Source: Luidia sarsii (Eukaryota > Echinodermata > Asteroidea > Paxillosida > Luidiidae). From it: a stretch of DNA of 64,000 nt. Positions 19,180 through 29,079 of the stretch are shown one piece after another (position 1 is the stretch's first letter; each line of letters begins with the position of its first letter). The stretch is from positions 11,103,721 through 11,167,720 of the forward strand of contig OX465107.1 of assembly GCA_949987565.1 (NCBI GenBank). Reading direction: 5' to 3'. The position numbers were made by a program, and so were the translations under genes. Below the pieces are notes generated by a model. The model saw nothing but the letters and a program-made list of their open reading frames with translations, did no database searches and was not told the origin of the DNA.

Positions 19180-20511
19180 CTAAGAGCTGTCAATAGATTT
19201 TGTTACTTTATCAACGAAATTAAGAATGGCATGTGTAGTAGTATGGTCACTTCGAAAACCGTACTGACATTCAGTTAGCATATTATGCTTGTTGAAGAAC
19301 TTGATAATACGGGTATACGCACTTTTTTCAAAGATCTTAGACAATTCCAAGCAGGTCAAGATAGATATAGGTCTGTAGTTTTCCACAAAATTCTTGTCAC
19401 CATGTTTGAAAACGGGAATGACCTTTGCAATTTTCAGTGCATTAGGAAATATTCCTTTTTTAAACATGGCATTAATTATATGAGCAATTGGCTTGCTAAT
19501 TAAAGAGATAGTTTTTTTGATAATAGAGGAATTAATTAGGTCATGTCCAGTGCTAGTTTTATTCTTTAAGTTATTGGTGATATCAATCACCTCCTCTTCA
19601 TTTACTGGACTGAAAAACAAAGAACTTGGGTTAGGATTGTTGAGAAAGTTGGTGAATGACTCCGGTAGATGAGGAATGTGTTTCGCGAGATTGGGACCAA
19701 GATTGACGAAGTAGTCATTGAAACTATTGGCGATGTGTTTAGGATCATCATTTAGTTTGTCTTCATGGATAATCTTATTGATTGGTTGGAAGGGCAATTT
19801 GTTGTTAAAAATCGAATTAATAACTTTCCAGGTGTTACAAATATTGTTCTTTTCATGTTCAAACTGATTAGCATAATATTGTTTTTTAGAATTCCATAAA
19901 AGATTGGTTAAAATATTACTGTATTTAGTATATTTCAGCTTACGTTCATTCGTTGTATTTACAATATAGTGATGATAGAGTTTATTTTTCTTTTTAATAG
20001 ATTTAAGAAGAGGTTTAGTCAGCCAGGGAGTAGGTGAATCGCAATTGTTTTTGGGTCTAGGTTTAAATAATTTCAGGGGAATGTTTTTGTCTAACTTCTT
20101 GTTAAATGTATCAATCAATAAATTGAACGCATGATCAGGATTGTCACATGATGTTATAAGAGACCAATCAGTAGTGTGCAGGTCGTCTTTAAAGTTTTGT
20201 ATACTAGAAGAGGTAAAGTGACGATAATGATTTGACTGATTGATTTTAGGGGAGTGGAGGGTTGTATTGAGTGGCAATATCGAGAAAACTGGAAAATGAT
20301 CTGAAATATCAAATAGAATAATGCCCGCATTTGGCAAAGGTATCACATTCGATAAAATATTATCAATTATGGTGGCGGAGGATTGTGTTATTCTAGTAGG
20401 CTTATTGATTAATGGTAAAAAAGAATGAGAAGTTACTATATCGATGAAAGCCTGGGAGTTGGGAGCCATATATACAATCAAGAAGGTTAATGTTATAGTC
20501 ACCAGAGACAA
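19180..20511 (-). pseudogene. LINE ORF2 endonuclease C-terminus and RT N-terminus
   Basis: The N-terminal part has SQAFIDIV, TRITQSSATIIDNILSN and ISDHFPVF. The last contains the SDH motif of APE-type endonucleases. A long linker follows, then the RT N-terminal motifs AKVIPVFKHGDKNFVENYRP, ISIL, and YGFRSDHTTTHAIL. The frame ends at the TAG before motif A. CR1/L2 group membership is inferred from these motifs and the short tandem tail. Confidence 0.82.
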
Positions 20512-21198
20512 AGCAGGTTTTGTTTGAGGAATTTATGCCAGCAAATAATCTTTGGATCGTTGGGGTGAAATGAGTATACCTAGTTGATTTGCGGAGGTTT
20601 ATACACAACACCTGCGATGATGTTCTTAATCTTAGGAAGTGAAATTTCAACTAAGAGAGTTTCCAACGTACTTTCAGAAAAGGTTAAATCTTGTCTGAAC
20701 TTGAAATCGAACACGTCGGAAATATAGAGGGCGACGCCCCCTCCTGTTTTCCCCTGTCTATTATTAACTACGAGTTTGTATCCTGGTAAAAAATTAATAG
20801 TTATGAGGATCCGTCTTTAGCCAGGTTTCAGAAAATGCAATAATTGAAAACTTGAAGTTTATTGAGGACAAGAGGATCTTTAGTTGGTCAAAATGTTTTT
20901 GAAGACTCCTTACATTGATATGTAAGAGCGAAAATCCGTCAATATTTCTATAGGACTCAGCGAATTGCTCGCTAGAGTAGTAGCAAGAATTGTTGTCAAA
21001 ATTAAAGGGGTTGTTAGGATCATTATATACATTCTCTATACCATCGTTATTGCTATTATAGGCATTTGCAACATGGGATTGATCACTGACATGAGGAAGT
21101 AGATAACGGTCGGAACTAGAATCATCAACATCAAAATATTTAGGAACCGTTGACATGAATACACGATACAAAATGGACAAGAGAAAAGGACACAACAA
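20402..21198 (-). pseudogene. LINE ORF2 endonuclease N-terminal region, frameshifted
   Basis: Pieces in three phases line up as one APE-like endonuclease: LLHINVRSLQKHFDQL and AFSETWL (21198-20794), then FLPGYKLVVNNRQGKTGGGV in a second phase, then CFVSGDYNINLLD (the GDxN motif) and the segment at 20511. At least two frameshifts separate them. The first part has a hydrophilic N-terminal extension of about 90 residues before the endonuclease begins. Confidence 0.75.
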
Positions 21199-21507
21199 GT
21201 ACGTGTATATTACACCAAATTGACTTATCTAAATAAGTTAAAGTAAAGTAGAGGAGAGAGTTTAAGGCAAATTAGCTCAAAAGAATTGTGTTCGTGCAGC
21301 AAAAAGAGAGATCCGGAGGACTCCTGACAAAATAACAAAAAGAGCAGGGACGTAGAAACTTACATACAAAAATAGACATCGTGAGACGAAGACCATTTTT
21401 GACTATAGTAAAGCAGTACTGGGAAAGTAGGTGGTCCTCAAATATTGAAGAAATGGTATCCTTCATTCTAATCTGATTAATTAATAATTGATAAACATAA
21501 GTAAACA

Positions 21508-22090
21508 TTACCAAAGACGCATCAAGTATGTGTAATAGGTGAGATTACGTAAGCCGGTGGAGATCGCTAACGTTCCCCACAACAACACGGGAACCGTCTT
21601 TTCGCCGGATCTCGATGCGGCCATCCTGTGTCCAGACTCGCTCGACGGAAGGATTCTGTTTGGCCACGTTGAACCAACGCTGACGTTCCTTGGTGAGGTT
21701 TTCGTGGACGAAGAGGAGCGCAGGCGGTAGAAGGCCGATCGGGTATTGTAGTCAACGAATTTGACGATGACGGGTCGATGTCGTGGTTTGCCGGACTTAG
21801 AACCAAGACGGTGGGTTCTGTCCAGGTTTTCTGGGTGGATGTCGAGTGCCACTGCCAGGTGTTCCTCTGTGAGCTCTATAATCTTTTTATCTGTGTTCTC
21901 TGGGTGGACGACGCCTCTTCAGGAATGCCGTGGACAATAAGACTATTACGTCGCGAGTATTGTTCATGTAGATCTAGTTGAGATGCAAGATGGGGGACAT
22001 CGTTTTCAAGATTGGCGATCTTTTCGTCTCGTCTCGTTTTCGTCTCGTTTCTTGAACTCTAACTGCATTTCCTGATGTATATTCTGGCTG
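21508..22090 (-). pseudogene. LINE ORF1 fragment, RNA-binding protein
   Basis: EQYSRRNSLIVHGIPEE in one phase and DRTHRLGSKSGKPRHRPVIVKFVDY in the next are the signature of the RRM-like plus C-terminal domain (transposase_22 type) of LINE ORF1 proteins. One frameshift lies near 21910. A coiled-coil-like segment (IANLENDVPHLASQLDLHE) precedes. The element is truncated at 22092 within ORF1, so the 5' UTR and the start are missing. Confidence 0.7.
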
Positions 22091-22099
22091 ATAGTGTTC

Positions 22100-22188
22100 C
22101 GGTCAGTGCCGTCCGCGCCGCGTCCTGCGGAGGAGAGCCCATCTGCTCGTTCTCCCCCTCGCCCTGCGCCGAGGGGCGTGGCGCTACA
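22100..22188 (+). repeat. 3' LTR, terminal part
   Basis: The last 89 bp of the LTR, from CGGTCAGTGCC to GGCGCTACA, are nearly identical to 9560-9648 and displaced here by the LINE. Confidence 0.88.
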
Positions 22189-22253
22189 ATACTCATAGAG
22201 ATTAAAAAATAATATTATTTTATAATCTCTTTTTAATTGGTACACATATACAT

Positions 22254-23889
22254 ATATCGTGGACTGGAGGGCCCAGTTTTCGACGGTACGCGTTTTCGAC
22301 GCTTGGCCTTCTAACTCGCATCGCACGATGAAAACAACTCCCTATAGGCTATAGTATAACGATCTCAGATCTTCCGTTTTGTTTCCTGCTCTTGTAATTG
22401 TCCGTCACCGAAAATGTGGAAAGTTAAGGCTCTTACGGTAGGCCAAACTCGTGTGATTCAAAAAGTTGCTCGATCTTTAGGGGTCTATTTTCCTAGGTAC
22501 AAAATTGGCAGTTGCTTCGTAGCTTCAGTTTTCTTTATTGTTGGTCCTAACAAAAATCTGAGTGTACCATAACAAACCCCAACATACACAACGTACGTAG
22601 AAAAAACATGTCACGCAACTTGAGGCAGCCTGTTCTGGGTAAAAACTATGGAGGCTCCTAAAGGGTGTCTTGCTAATATATTATTTTTTATTATTTATAG
22701 GCATAAAGTAACATGGCCTTTAAAAAAGAAAACGAAAAAAAGGGGGCAGCTAGAGAAAGTATAAAGAAGGAGGAAATGTGTCCCTTGAGTGACATTGGGA
22801 AAGGTCATAACTGAAGAAGCAGTGAGAAAGAGGATTGTGGATTTTTTTTAAACGTCACAAAAGAAGACATCAACCAGATAAAAAATACAACCCCACCAAA
22901 AGGGCAAGGAAAACAGAATCTGCTTCCATGGCTGAATCACAATTAGCTTGGACCAAGCCGAACAATCACATCCTGCCTCGATGTATCATCTGATTGTGAA
23001 ATTAACAAGTTGATGAAAATGCTGCGTGTGTCACTCATAGATACCGCCCTACCGTATTTCACCTCTATGGTTTACTAACTTGAAGATCCAGATTCAAAAA
23101 AGTTAAAAGATATCTTTCAGTAAATGAAGCTCTTCACATTTTAGGAAAATTATTCTCAATTTGAATGATTCATTATGATGATTAAATTTATTTCCTTATT
23201 ATCATGAGGACAGTTTTGATGATTTGGAAACGGATGGGAATGTGAAGGGAAAGGAGTTGACAGGTGATAACAAACAGTCAATCCAACTTCCCCATCTCAA
23301 AGTGGCTCAGGGCAATGGGACAAAATGAACGCAAACCAATAAGTTTTAAGCATAAATTATGGATGTTTTGAGGAAAGTGTTAGAAGCAGTGTCGAAAAAA
23401 CCCCGAAAGATGAAAAAAAAAAACCATACAGGGAAGAATTTTAAAGTGCCACTCAGCATTTTGAGTTATTTTAAGAATTTATTTTGCGTTTGGCTGCACT
23501 GGGACACCTTACTAAACACCACTATCGAAAATGTGACCCGGCACAGCATAATGAGGAATAACTCCACTTTTGATATTTTGAGGTTTTCTAATGATGTGAA
23601 AGAGTACATCATTAGCATTCAAATGATATCAAAATATAATGTCCTCTAATACTTAAAATTTCCAAAAAGAAACAAGAAAGAAAATTGATTTGTATTCGAA
23701 TTGTGAAGATACTTTAACTTCAGGCGTTGTTTACTCAAAAAGTGTTTTGGTGGGATATTTCTCATGTCGTTGTGCCGGGTCACAAATAAGTCACGATGCT
23801 TAGTGCGCGGTGCGCCGTGGACATCAACAAAACCGGGTAATCTTACGGAAGTGACAGGCTTGATCAACATATCTCCATGATTATTCTAA
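22254..23889 (+). repeat. repeat A, copy 2 (long form, interrupted)
   Basis: It starts with the GTTTTCGACG-type left end. It includes the roughly 465-bp internal segment absent from copies 1, 4 and 5 (with the ATGGCTGAATCACAATTAGC word), and carries a 251-bp TIR insertion at 23533. It stops at ATTATTCTAATAG, where the CTCGTCCCC array begins, so its right end was displaced or deleted there. Confidence 0.65.
23533..23783. mobile_element. small TIR element (MITE) in repeat A
   Basis: 251 bp with inverted ends GTGACCCGGCACA / TGTGCCGGGTCAC and a flanking AAAT duplication (23529-23532, 23784-23787). The other repeat A copies show the empty site. There is no coding frame. Confidence 0.75.
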
Positions 23890-23894
23890 TAGCC

Positions 23895-24240
23895 AGGCAA
23901 ACGGGTCAAGTCGTCCCCAAGTCAACTCGTCCCCGGGTCAACTCGTCCCCCGAATTTGATAGCTTAGTCAAGTCGTCCCCGAGTCAAGTCGTCCCCGAGT
24001 CAACTCGTTCCCCACTTTTCAGTTGTATTTGGAAATATTGAGAAATACAGGATGTGTTCCGCTTCTTCAAGGATTTATATTTCGAAATCGCGCAGGGTGA
24101 TATGGTAACAGGTCAACTCGTACCTTGGTCAACTCGTACCTTGGTCAACTCGTACCTTCATTTAAGTCAGCTCGTACCTTGGTCAACTCGTACCTTCATT
24201 TATTAGTCAACTCGTACCTCCGTTTTAAGTTTCACACATT
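23895..24240 (+). repeat. CAACTCGT tandem array, left arm
   Basis: Two blocks: GTCAACTCGTCCCC variants (23900-24012) and about six GTCAACTCGTACCTTG units of roughly 16 bp (24111-24235). The second block is mirrored in inverse orientation at 25302-25394, so the two arms bracket the PHD gene as a long inverted repeat. Confidence 0.8.
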
Positions 24241-24339
24241 ATACCGTAATTATGACAACATTACAAGGGCCACTGTACACTGAAAAAATTGAGCCCATTG
24301 CACAATCGATTTGCTGGAGGAAGAATTGGAAAACAGTTT

Positions 24340-24425
24340 CTTCCGTGATGTCGCCGACGTCATTGTTAAATGCAGTGATTAGCCGCCGCTACTGGAGCCT
24401 CTGTGATGTCGCCGACGTCACTCGC
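24340..24425 (+). repeat. short direct repeat in promoter region
   Basis: GTGATGTCGCCGACGTCA occurs twice, 56 bp apart, about 110-170 bp upstream of the TATA box. Each copy contains a GACGTCA half-palindrome that could bind CREB/ATF factors. Confidence 0.55.
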
Positions 24426-24512
24426 AACCACACTATGGGCCAATTTCCACGCATCATTGTGTGTAACCTATAGAAATTGGGGTTGACGGATCACTGAGCA
24501 TGTCCAGAATAC

Positions 24513-24520
24513 TATATAAA
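24513..24520 (+). promoter_or_regulatory. TATA box of the PHD gene
   Basis: TATATAAA lies 84 bp before the ATG at 24604. The leader between them is A/C-rich with several AAGATTCAA repeats. Confidence 0.5.
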
Positions 24521-24603
24521 GCTTCAACATTTCTGGAAACGATGTCTCATGATTCCAGATCAAGATTCAACATCAAGGTTCAGCAACAAGATTCAAGCTT
24601 AAG

Positions 24604-25110
24604 ATGGCGCCCAAGTATCCTTGCGTGGTATGTGTGAAGGCTGTTCGGGTGAACCAGCATGGGTTGCAGTGCGATACCTGTCATCGTTGGCAGCATCGCA
24701 CCTGCAACACGGGTATTTCACCGGAGCTGTACGAGCGAATGACCGAGGAGGACATTTGGCACTGCAACTTATGCAGTGCTGAGATCACCCAGTCTGTTCC
24801 TGCGTCGGAGGAAGATGTGGTAATGGAGGAGGACGACTCCGACCATGCTACTTCCAACTCTGACGTTATGCCCAGGCAGGGTGGATCACTGGAGGAGGCG
24901 GCGGCAGTGGAGGAGGTTGACTCCTTCCATTGCACCGCCAATTTCAGTGTTCCCCAGCCGATTATCGAGGACAGCGTACAAGATAGATCACTTCCTGAAA
25001 TCATCGAAGGCATCGGAGAGGAAAGTGTTGTCACAGACAGCGGCATGCAGCGTGGGAACACGATTCTTGTGGACTCGCTCGGCTATACATACGAAAATGG
25101 AAAAAGATAG
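24604..25110 (+). pseudogene. PHD-finger protein, N-terminal part of a PHD-FLYWCH(-MULE) protein
   Basis: From ATG 24604 (AAGATGG) the first 57 residues form a PHD zinc finger: Cys7, Cys10, Cys23, Cys26, His31, Cys34, then Cys54 and Cys57, with Trp52 two residues before Cys54. PHD fingers read histone tails or similar peptides. An acidic linker with a DSLGYTYENGK segment follows, which resembles the start of a FLYWCH zinc finger, and a stop at 25108. PHD and FLYWCH domains upstream of a MULE transposase are a common combination in animal genomes, and MULE pieces lie downstream. The FLYWCH core is missing, so I call it a decayed copy. Confidence 0.65.
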
Positions 25111-25294
25111 ATCTTTTCGCCACGGTAGACACAAGGCACACATCCACCCCGCCAATCCCGGAACACAGACAGCCGTGGAGATAGCTGCCAAGATCAAGGA
25201 CCGAGCCAGACAAGATATGTACCGGTCTGCTGGTTCCATCGTCGAAGGGATTGTGGCGACGCTTCCCGATGCCTGCGAAACTCTCAACACATGA
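25108..25294 (+). pseudogene. FLYWCH-domain C-terminal remnant
   Basis: In the phase one base off the PHD frame, HKAHIHPANPGTQTAV, KIKDRARQDMYRSAGSIVEG and VATLPDA follow directly. These match the His-containing end of FLYWCH fingers and the helical linker after them. The middle of the finger (the WxC region) is absent, so a deletion with frameshift removed it at about 25100-25115. Confidence 0.55.
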
Positions 25295-25301
25295 AAACTT
25301 T

Positions 25302-25394
25302 CGAAGGTACGACTTGACTTAACTGAAGGTACGAGTTGACTTAATTGACGGTACGAGTTGACCAAGGTACGGGTTGACCAAGGTACGAGTTGAC
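25302..25394 (-). repeat. CAACTCGT tandem array, right arm
   Basis: Five units of GGTACGAGTTGAC with spacers, i.e. the reverse complement of the left arm at 24111-24235. It falls where the linker to the transposase domain should be, so it interrupts the presumed gene or marks the end of a separate element. Confidence 0.78.
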
Positions 25395-25891
25395 CTGAAA
25401 GCCCGCTATCAGTTCGCATTCGTTTTCCGAAGATGGAAAATGCACTCTGTAGAGTAGATCTTGTTGGTTTAGACGGAGTTGGATTATGTGAGGCTTGTGC
25501 GGACGTGGTATAAACCACTCATCCGGAGGTGCCACGCGGGATCTTTTGGTCGTCGGTGTAGTTTATAGGGAAAAAAACATTCGAAGGTTTTGTATATTTC
25601 TTTTTTTGCAGAAAAAGGGCAAAACTGGTGTTTTCCTTTTTGGGAAGGGAAAAATGAACGGTTGTATGCTTTTTCCGCAGAAACATAGGAGCGGGACAGG
25701 ATGGTTGGAGCATCGGTGGATATTTTTTTGGTGGTGGTGGGAAGGTATAATTGGTCCCGGTAGTTGGTGGGTTTGGACTGTACAATAAGGTCCAGTGGTA
25801 GTGATACTCCTGGTGGTCTGTCGTGTGAATATTGTATTCGGTCTGGCAGGTATGATTAGGAGACACGGTTTGCAGTGGGTCGGGGGTGTAG
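25395..25891. other. spacer between array and MULE exons
   Basis: I see no supported gene. The expected N-terminal part of the MULE domain (the WYIDGTF region) is not recognisable on either strand. T-rich and TGGTGG-rich stretches dominate. Confidence 0.5.
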
Positions 25892-26393
25892 CAATTCCAC
25901 GCAGGAAGAGACGGAGTTTGCATCAAGGGCGATGCGGGTGACATCAAGCAGGTGCCTCTGGCCTTCGTCCTGATGTCAAGACGGAGCAAGAAAGACTACA
26001 AAAAGGTTGGTATTAATTTATATTTCATTGCTCATTCACTTTTTCGTTTCCTGATCCATGTCTGTGACCGACACATGTGCAAGCCGAGACCGGGACCAGG
26101 ATTTCCGAGACCGAAACTGCAAAACGGGTCTCGAGACCCGAGAGCGAGACCAGAACGAGAACAAGCCCAGGTCTCAAGACTTTCAGCACTGTCATGATTC
26201 TAGGTGGATAAATAAAATATTAAAAACATTTTTGGTATTTTTCTTTTCCTTTAATTTTCTATCAATTGCAGGTGCTACGGGCGTTACAGCCTTCACACGC
26301 CAGCAGTCTCCGCGAGGTGGTGGTAGACTGAGTTCGAGTCCGCCATTTGGGAGGCAGTCCAGTCCGTCTTCGGTGACGTACACATTCATGGCT
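25892..26393 (+). pseudogene. MULE transposase domain fragments in two exons
   Basis: Exon-like piece 25892-25995 encodes FHAGRDGVCIKG ... IKQVPLAFVLMSRRSKKDYK, a hallmark of MULE-type transposases. A GT donor follows AAAAAG at 25995. An acceptor (TTCTATCAATTGCAG) ends near 26271. The next piece gives VLRALQPSHASSL ... VVVD and, after an extra TGAG, FESAIWEAVQSVFGDV, which carries the catalytic-region Asp segment. The catalytic DDE set is incomplete because repeat A copy 3 replaces the rest at about 26398. The pieces plausibly belonged with the PHD/FLYWCH gene upstream. Confidence 0.6.
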
Positions 26394-26397
26394 GTCT

Positions 26398-27579
26398 CTA
26401 CATACGTAGAAAAAAAATATATCACGCAACTTGAGGCAGCCCGTTCTGGGTACAAACTATGGAGGCTCCTAAAGGGCGTCTCGCTTATATACTTTTTTTT
26501 ATTTTTTATTATTATTCAAAGGCATAAAGTAACATGGCCTAATTAATAGGCTTAAAAAAATACAAGGGCAGCTAGAAGAAGTACCAAGAAGGAGGAAATG
26601 TGTCTCTTTAGTGACATTGGGAAAGGTCATAACTGAAGAAGCAGTGAGACAGAGGATTGTGGAGTTTTTTAAAACGTCATTGAAGAAGACATCAACCAGA
26701 TAAAAAATACAACCCAACCAAAAAGGCAAAGAAAAAAGAATCTGCTTCCATGGCTGAATCACAATTAGCTTGGACCAAGCCGAACAATCACATCCTGCCT
26801 CGATGTATAATGTGGAATTTAACAAGGATGAGAAATGCTGTGTGTCACTCCTAATATACCGCCCTACCGTATGGTTTACTTGAAGATCCAAATTCAAAAA
26901 CGTTAAAAGATATCTTTCAGTTAAATGAACTTCTTTTTACATTTTAAGAAAATTATTCTCAATTTGAATTATTCATTATGGTGATTAAATTGATTTCCTA
27001 ATTATTATGAGGACAGTTTTGATGATTTGGAAAAGGATGGGAAAGGAGAGGGAAGCATGAAGGGAAAGGAGTTGATAGGTGATATAAAAAGTAAATCAAA
27101 CTTCCCCATCTCAAAGTGGCTCAGGGCAATGGGACACAATTAATGCAAACCAATGAGTTAAGTATAAATTATGAATGTTTTAAGGAAGTGTTAGACGCAT
27201 TGTCGAAAAAACCCCGAAAGGTGAACAACAAAAAAACATACAGGGAAGAACTTTACAGTGCCACAGCATTTGAGTTATTTAACGAATTTATTTTGCGTTT
27301 GCCTTCACTGGGACACCTTACTAAACACCACCGTCCAAAATAGGTCACGATGCTTACTGAGCAGTGCGCCGTGGACATCAACAAAACCGGGTAATCTTAC
27401 GGAAGTGACAGGCTTAATCAACCTTCTCTGTGATTATTCTACTATAGGCTGTGGTGTGGAAAAAGTGACTGAGACCTATTTTAGTGTGATACCTTAGTTC
27501 ACATTGGTCAGCTTGAAAATAAAAAAGGCCTTATATCGTTGAAAACCTGTAACTGGAGGATACATGTACACGTACATGT
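26398..27579 (+). repeat. repeat A, copy 3 (long form, 5' truncated)
   Basis: It starts inside the element at TACGTAGAAAAAAAATAT and runs to the right end AACTGGAGGATA. It retains the internal segment shared with copy 2. The only sizeable frame, ending TYREELYSATAFELFNEF and LGHLTKHHRPK (27116-27343), is similar to broken frames in other copies and may be a relic of the element's own protein. Function unknown. Confidence 0.65.
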
Positions 27580-28255
27580 ATCCTCCAATAACTGGTTTTC
27601 GACGATATAAGGACCTTTCTTCAAACTGAACAATGTGGACGAAAGTATCACACTAAAAGAGGTCTCAGTCACTTTCTCCACACCACAGACTATTAGAATA
27701 ATCATAGAGAAGGTTGACCAAGCCTATCACTTCCGTAAGATTACCCAGTTTTATTGATGTCCGCGGCGCACCGCGCAGTAAGCATCGTCACCTATTTTCA
27801 TCGGTGGTGTTTAGTAAGGTGTCCCAGTGCAGCCAAACGCAAAATAAATTCTTAAAATAACTCAAAATGCTGTGTGGCACTGTAAAATTCTTCCCTGTAT
27901 ATTTTTTTTGTGTTCATCTTTTTTAAAGATGATATACAAAAATGTTGCAACCTGCTTACTGACTAAAATTACCAAAATGTAAATCTTAAAATTTAGTGGG
28001 CCTGATGTTTCCATCCTAGCAGGACCTTTCTCAAAGGCAGAGTGACAAGGAAAAACAGATACATGTACACGGAGGAAGGGGGGGGGGGAGAGAGTGAATA
28101 GGACACGGATGAGAAACAAAGGACAAAGAGTGAACCTGGTAGGGAGAGATCAAAGGGAAGGGCAAGCGGTGGGGTAGGGATTAGTGAGAGGAGGGGGAAA
28201 GATCAAAGAGAAGGGCAAGGAGTAGGGTAGGGATTAGTGACAAGAGGGCGAAAGA

Positions 28256-28740
28256 TCAAAGAGAGAAGTGTGAAGGACTGAACACAAAAGAAGGATTATC
28301 AGAAAGCTGCATGGTGTTATAGTCATTACCCTCCTGGATGTTGAGACCATGTGGTTGAATAGTCCGAAGACGCTTCATCCACATTTTCTCACGGCTAAGA
28401 CGGACAGCATTACTACGGTGACCAAGTGATTCTATGCCCAGTACACTCATATCTGATATCGAATGATCAGGGAGATTGAAGTGATACCCAACAGGGGTGT
28501 CCATTTTACCGGTTTTGATAGTAGACCTTTGGCCATAGATCCATTTTTTGAGGGTGTTTTTGGTCTCGCCAACATACTGAATATTACAAACTCTACAAGA
28601 GATGAGGTATATGATGTTTGAGGTAGTGCACGTGATAGAGCCATAGGTCGTGTGGGTAGTTCCAGAAGAATGACCATTGAAAGAGTCTATTTCCTTGACA
28701 TGTTTCTTGCAAACGATGCATTTCGAGGTACACTTAGTGT
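28256..28740 (-). pseudogene. GIY-YIG endonuclease domain of Penelope-like element
   Basis: The endonuclease nicks target DNA for insertion. The core is NIIYLISCRVCNIQYVGETK, with the two Tyr-containing strands of the GIY-YIG fold. A KCIVCKKHV zinc-binding pair lies upstream. PVGYHFNLPDHSISDMSV and a REKMWMKRLRTIQPHGLN closing segment are standard for PLE endonucleases. The frame stops after this. It is one phase shifted from the upstream part at 28687-29079. Confidence 0.78.
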
Positions 28741-29079
28741 ACCAAATTTGGTTGTAGGGGAAGAGTCCAAAGGGGGAACCTCTGCTCGGACAGTTAAGTC
28801 ACGCAGGTTACGGGGGCGCCTGAAAGCCAAAACAGGCGAATTAGGAATGGCTTCAGCCAGACGATCTGAAGTGTGGAGAATATGGTGGTTTTCCTTAGTT
28901 ATCTTCCTGAGAGGAGGAAGAGAAGGGTGGTAGGAAGTAACTAAGGGAACCTTGGGCTTGTCCTTGGGACCTGGTTGCTTTTGTTTTAGTGCCGAACGTC
29001 TGGGAATGGAATAGACTTTAGCAATTGAGTTCTTCACTTGGCGAGAACTATAGCCTCTAGCAACCAAGTTACTGGCCAA
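28687..29079 (-). pseudogene. Penelope-like protein, linker between RT and endonuclease
   Basis: LVARGYSSRQVKNSI, PLVTSYHPSLPPLRKI, and AFRRPRNLRDLTVRA are the conserved thumb/linker motifs that precede the GIY-YIG domain in Penelope-like proteins. The frame runs off the truncated 5' end and shifts phase near 28730 before the zinc-binding Cys. Confidence 0.75.

Larger units (their letters stand above)
17666..22092 (-). mobile_element. CR1/L2-group LINE inserted in 3' LTR
   Basis: A minus-strand non-LTR retrotransposon flanked by a 7-bp target duplication AGTGTTC (17659-17665 and 22093-22099). Its 3' end, at the left, is a short (ATTC)n array, i.e. (GAAT)n on its sense strand, like L2-type tails rather than poly(A). 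ORF1 is 5' truncated. ORF2 has an APE-type endonuclease and RT with several frameshifts, one stop and a substituted catalytic residue. Confidence 0.88.
7376..22188 (+). mobile_element. Ty3/gypsy LTR retrotransposon with nested insertions and a zinc-finger ORF
   Basis: Two LTRs start TGTGACGCGACAGG and end GGCGCTACA. Between them lie a candidate primer site, a small membrane ORF, gag, protease, RT-RNase H, integrase (the Ty3/gypsy order) and an extra C2H2 zinc-finger ORF. The 5' LTR is interrupted by a TIR element and the 3' LTR by a LINE. Pol has a frameshift and a stop. The immediate 5-bp flanks (TATAA and ATACT) do not form a clean target duplication, so one end may have been rearranged. 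Confidence 0.88.

Noticed and set aside
23890..25400. CRISPR-like array from the regularly repeated CTCGTACC units
   Set aside because: Units are contiguous without unique spacers and lie in a eukaryotic transposon context.
25519..25989. Minus-strand ORF of 156 codons
   Set aside because: Antisense to the MULE exon and T-rich spacer; composition and lack of homology mark it as a shadow.
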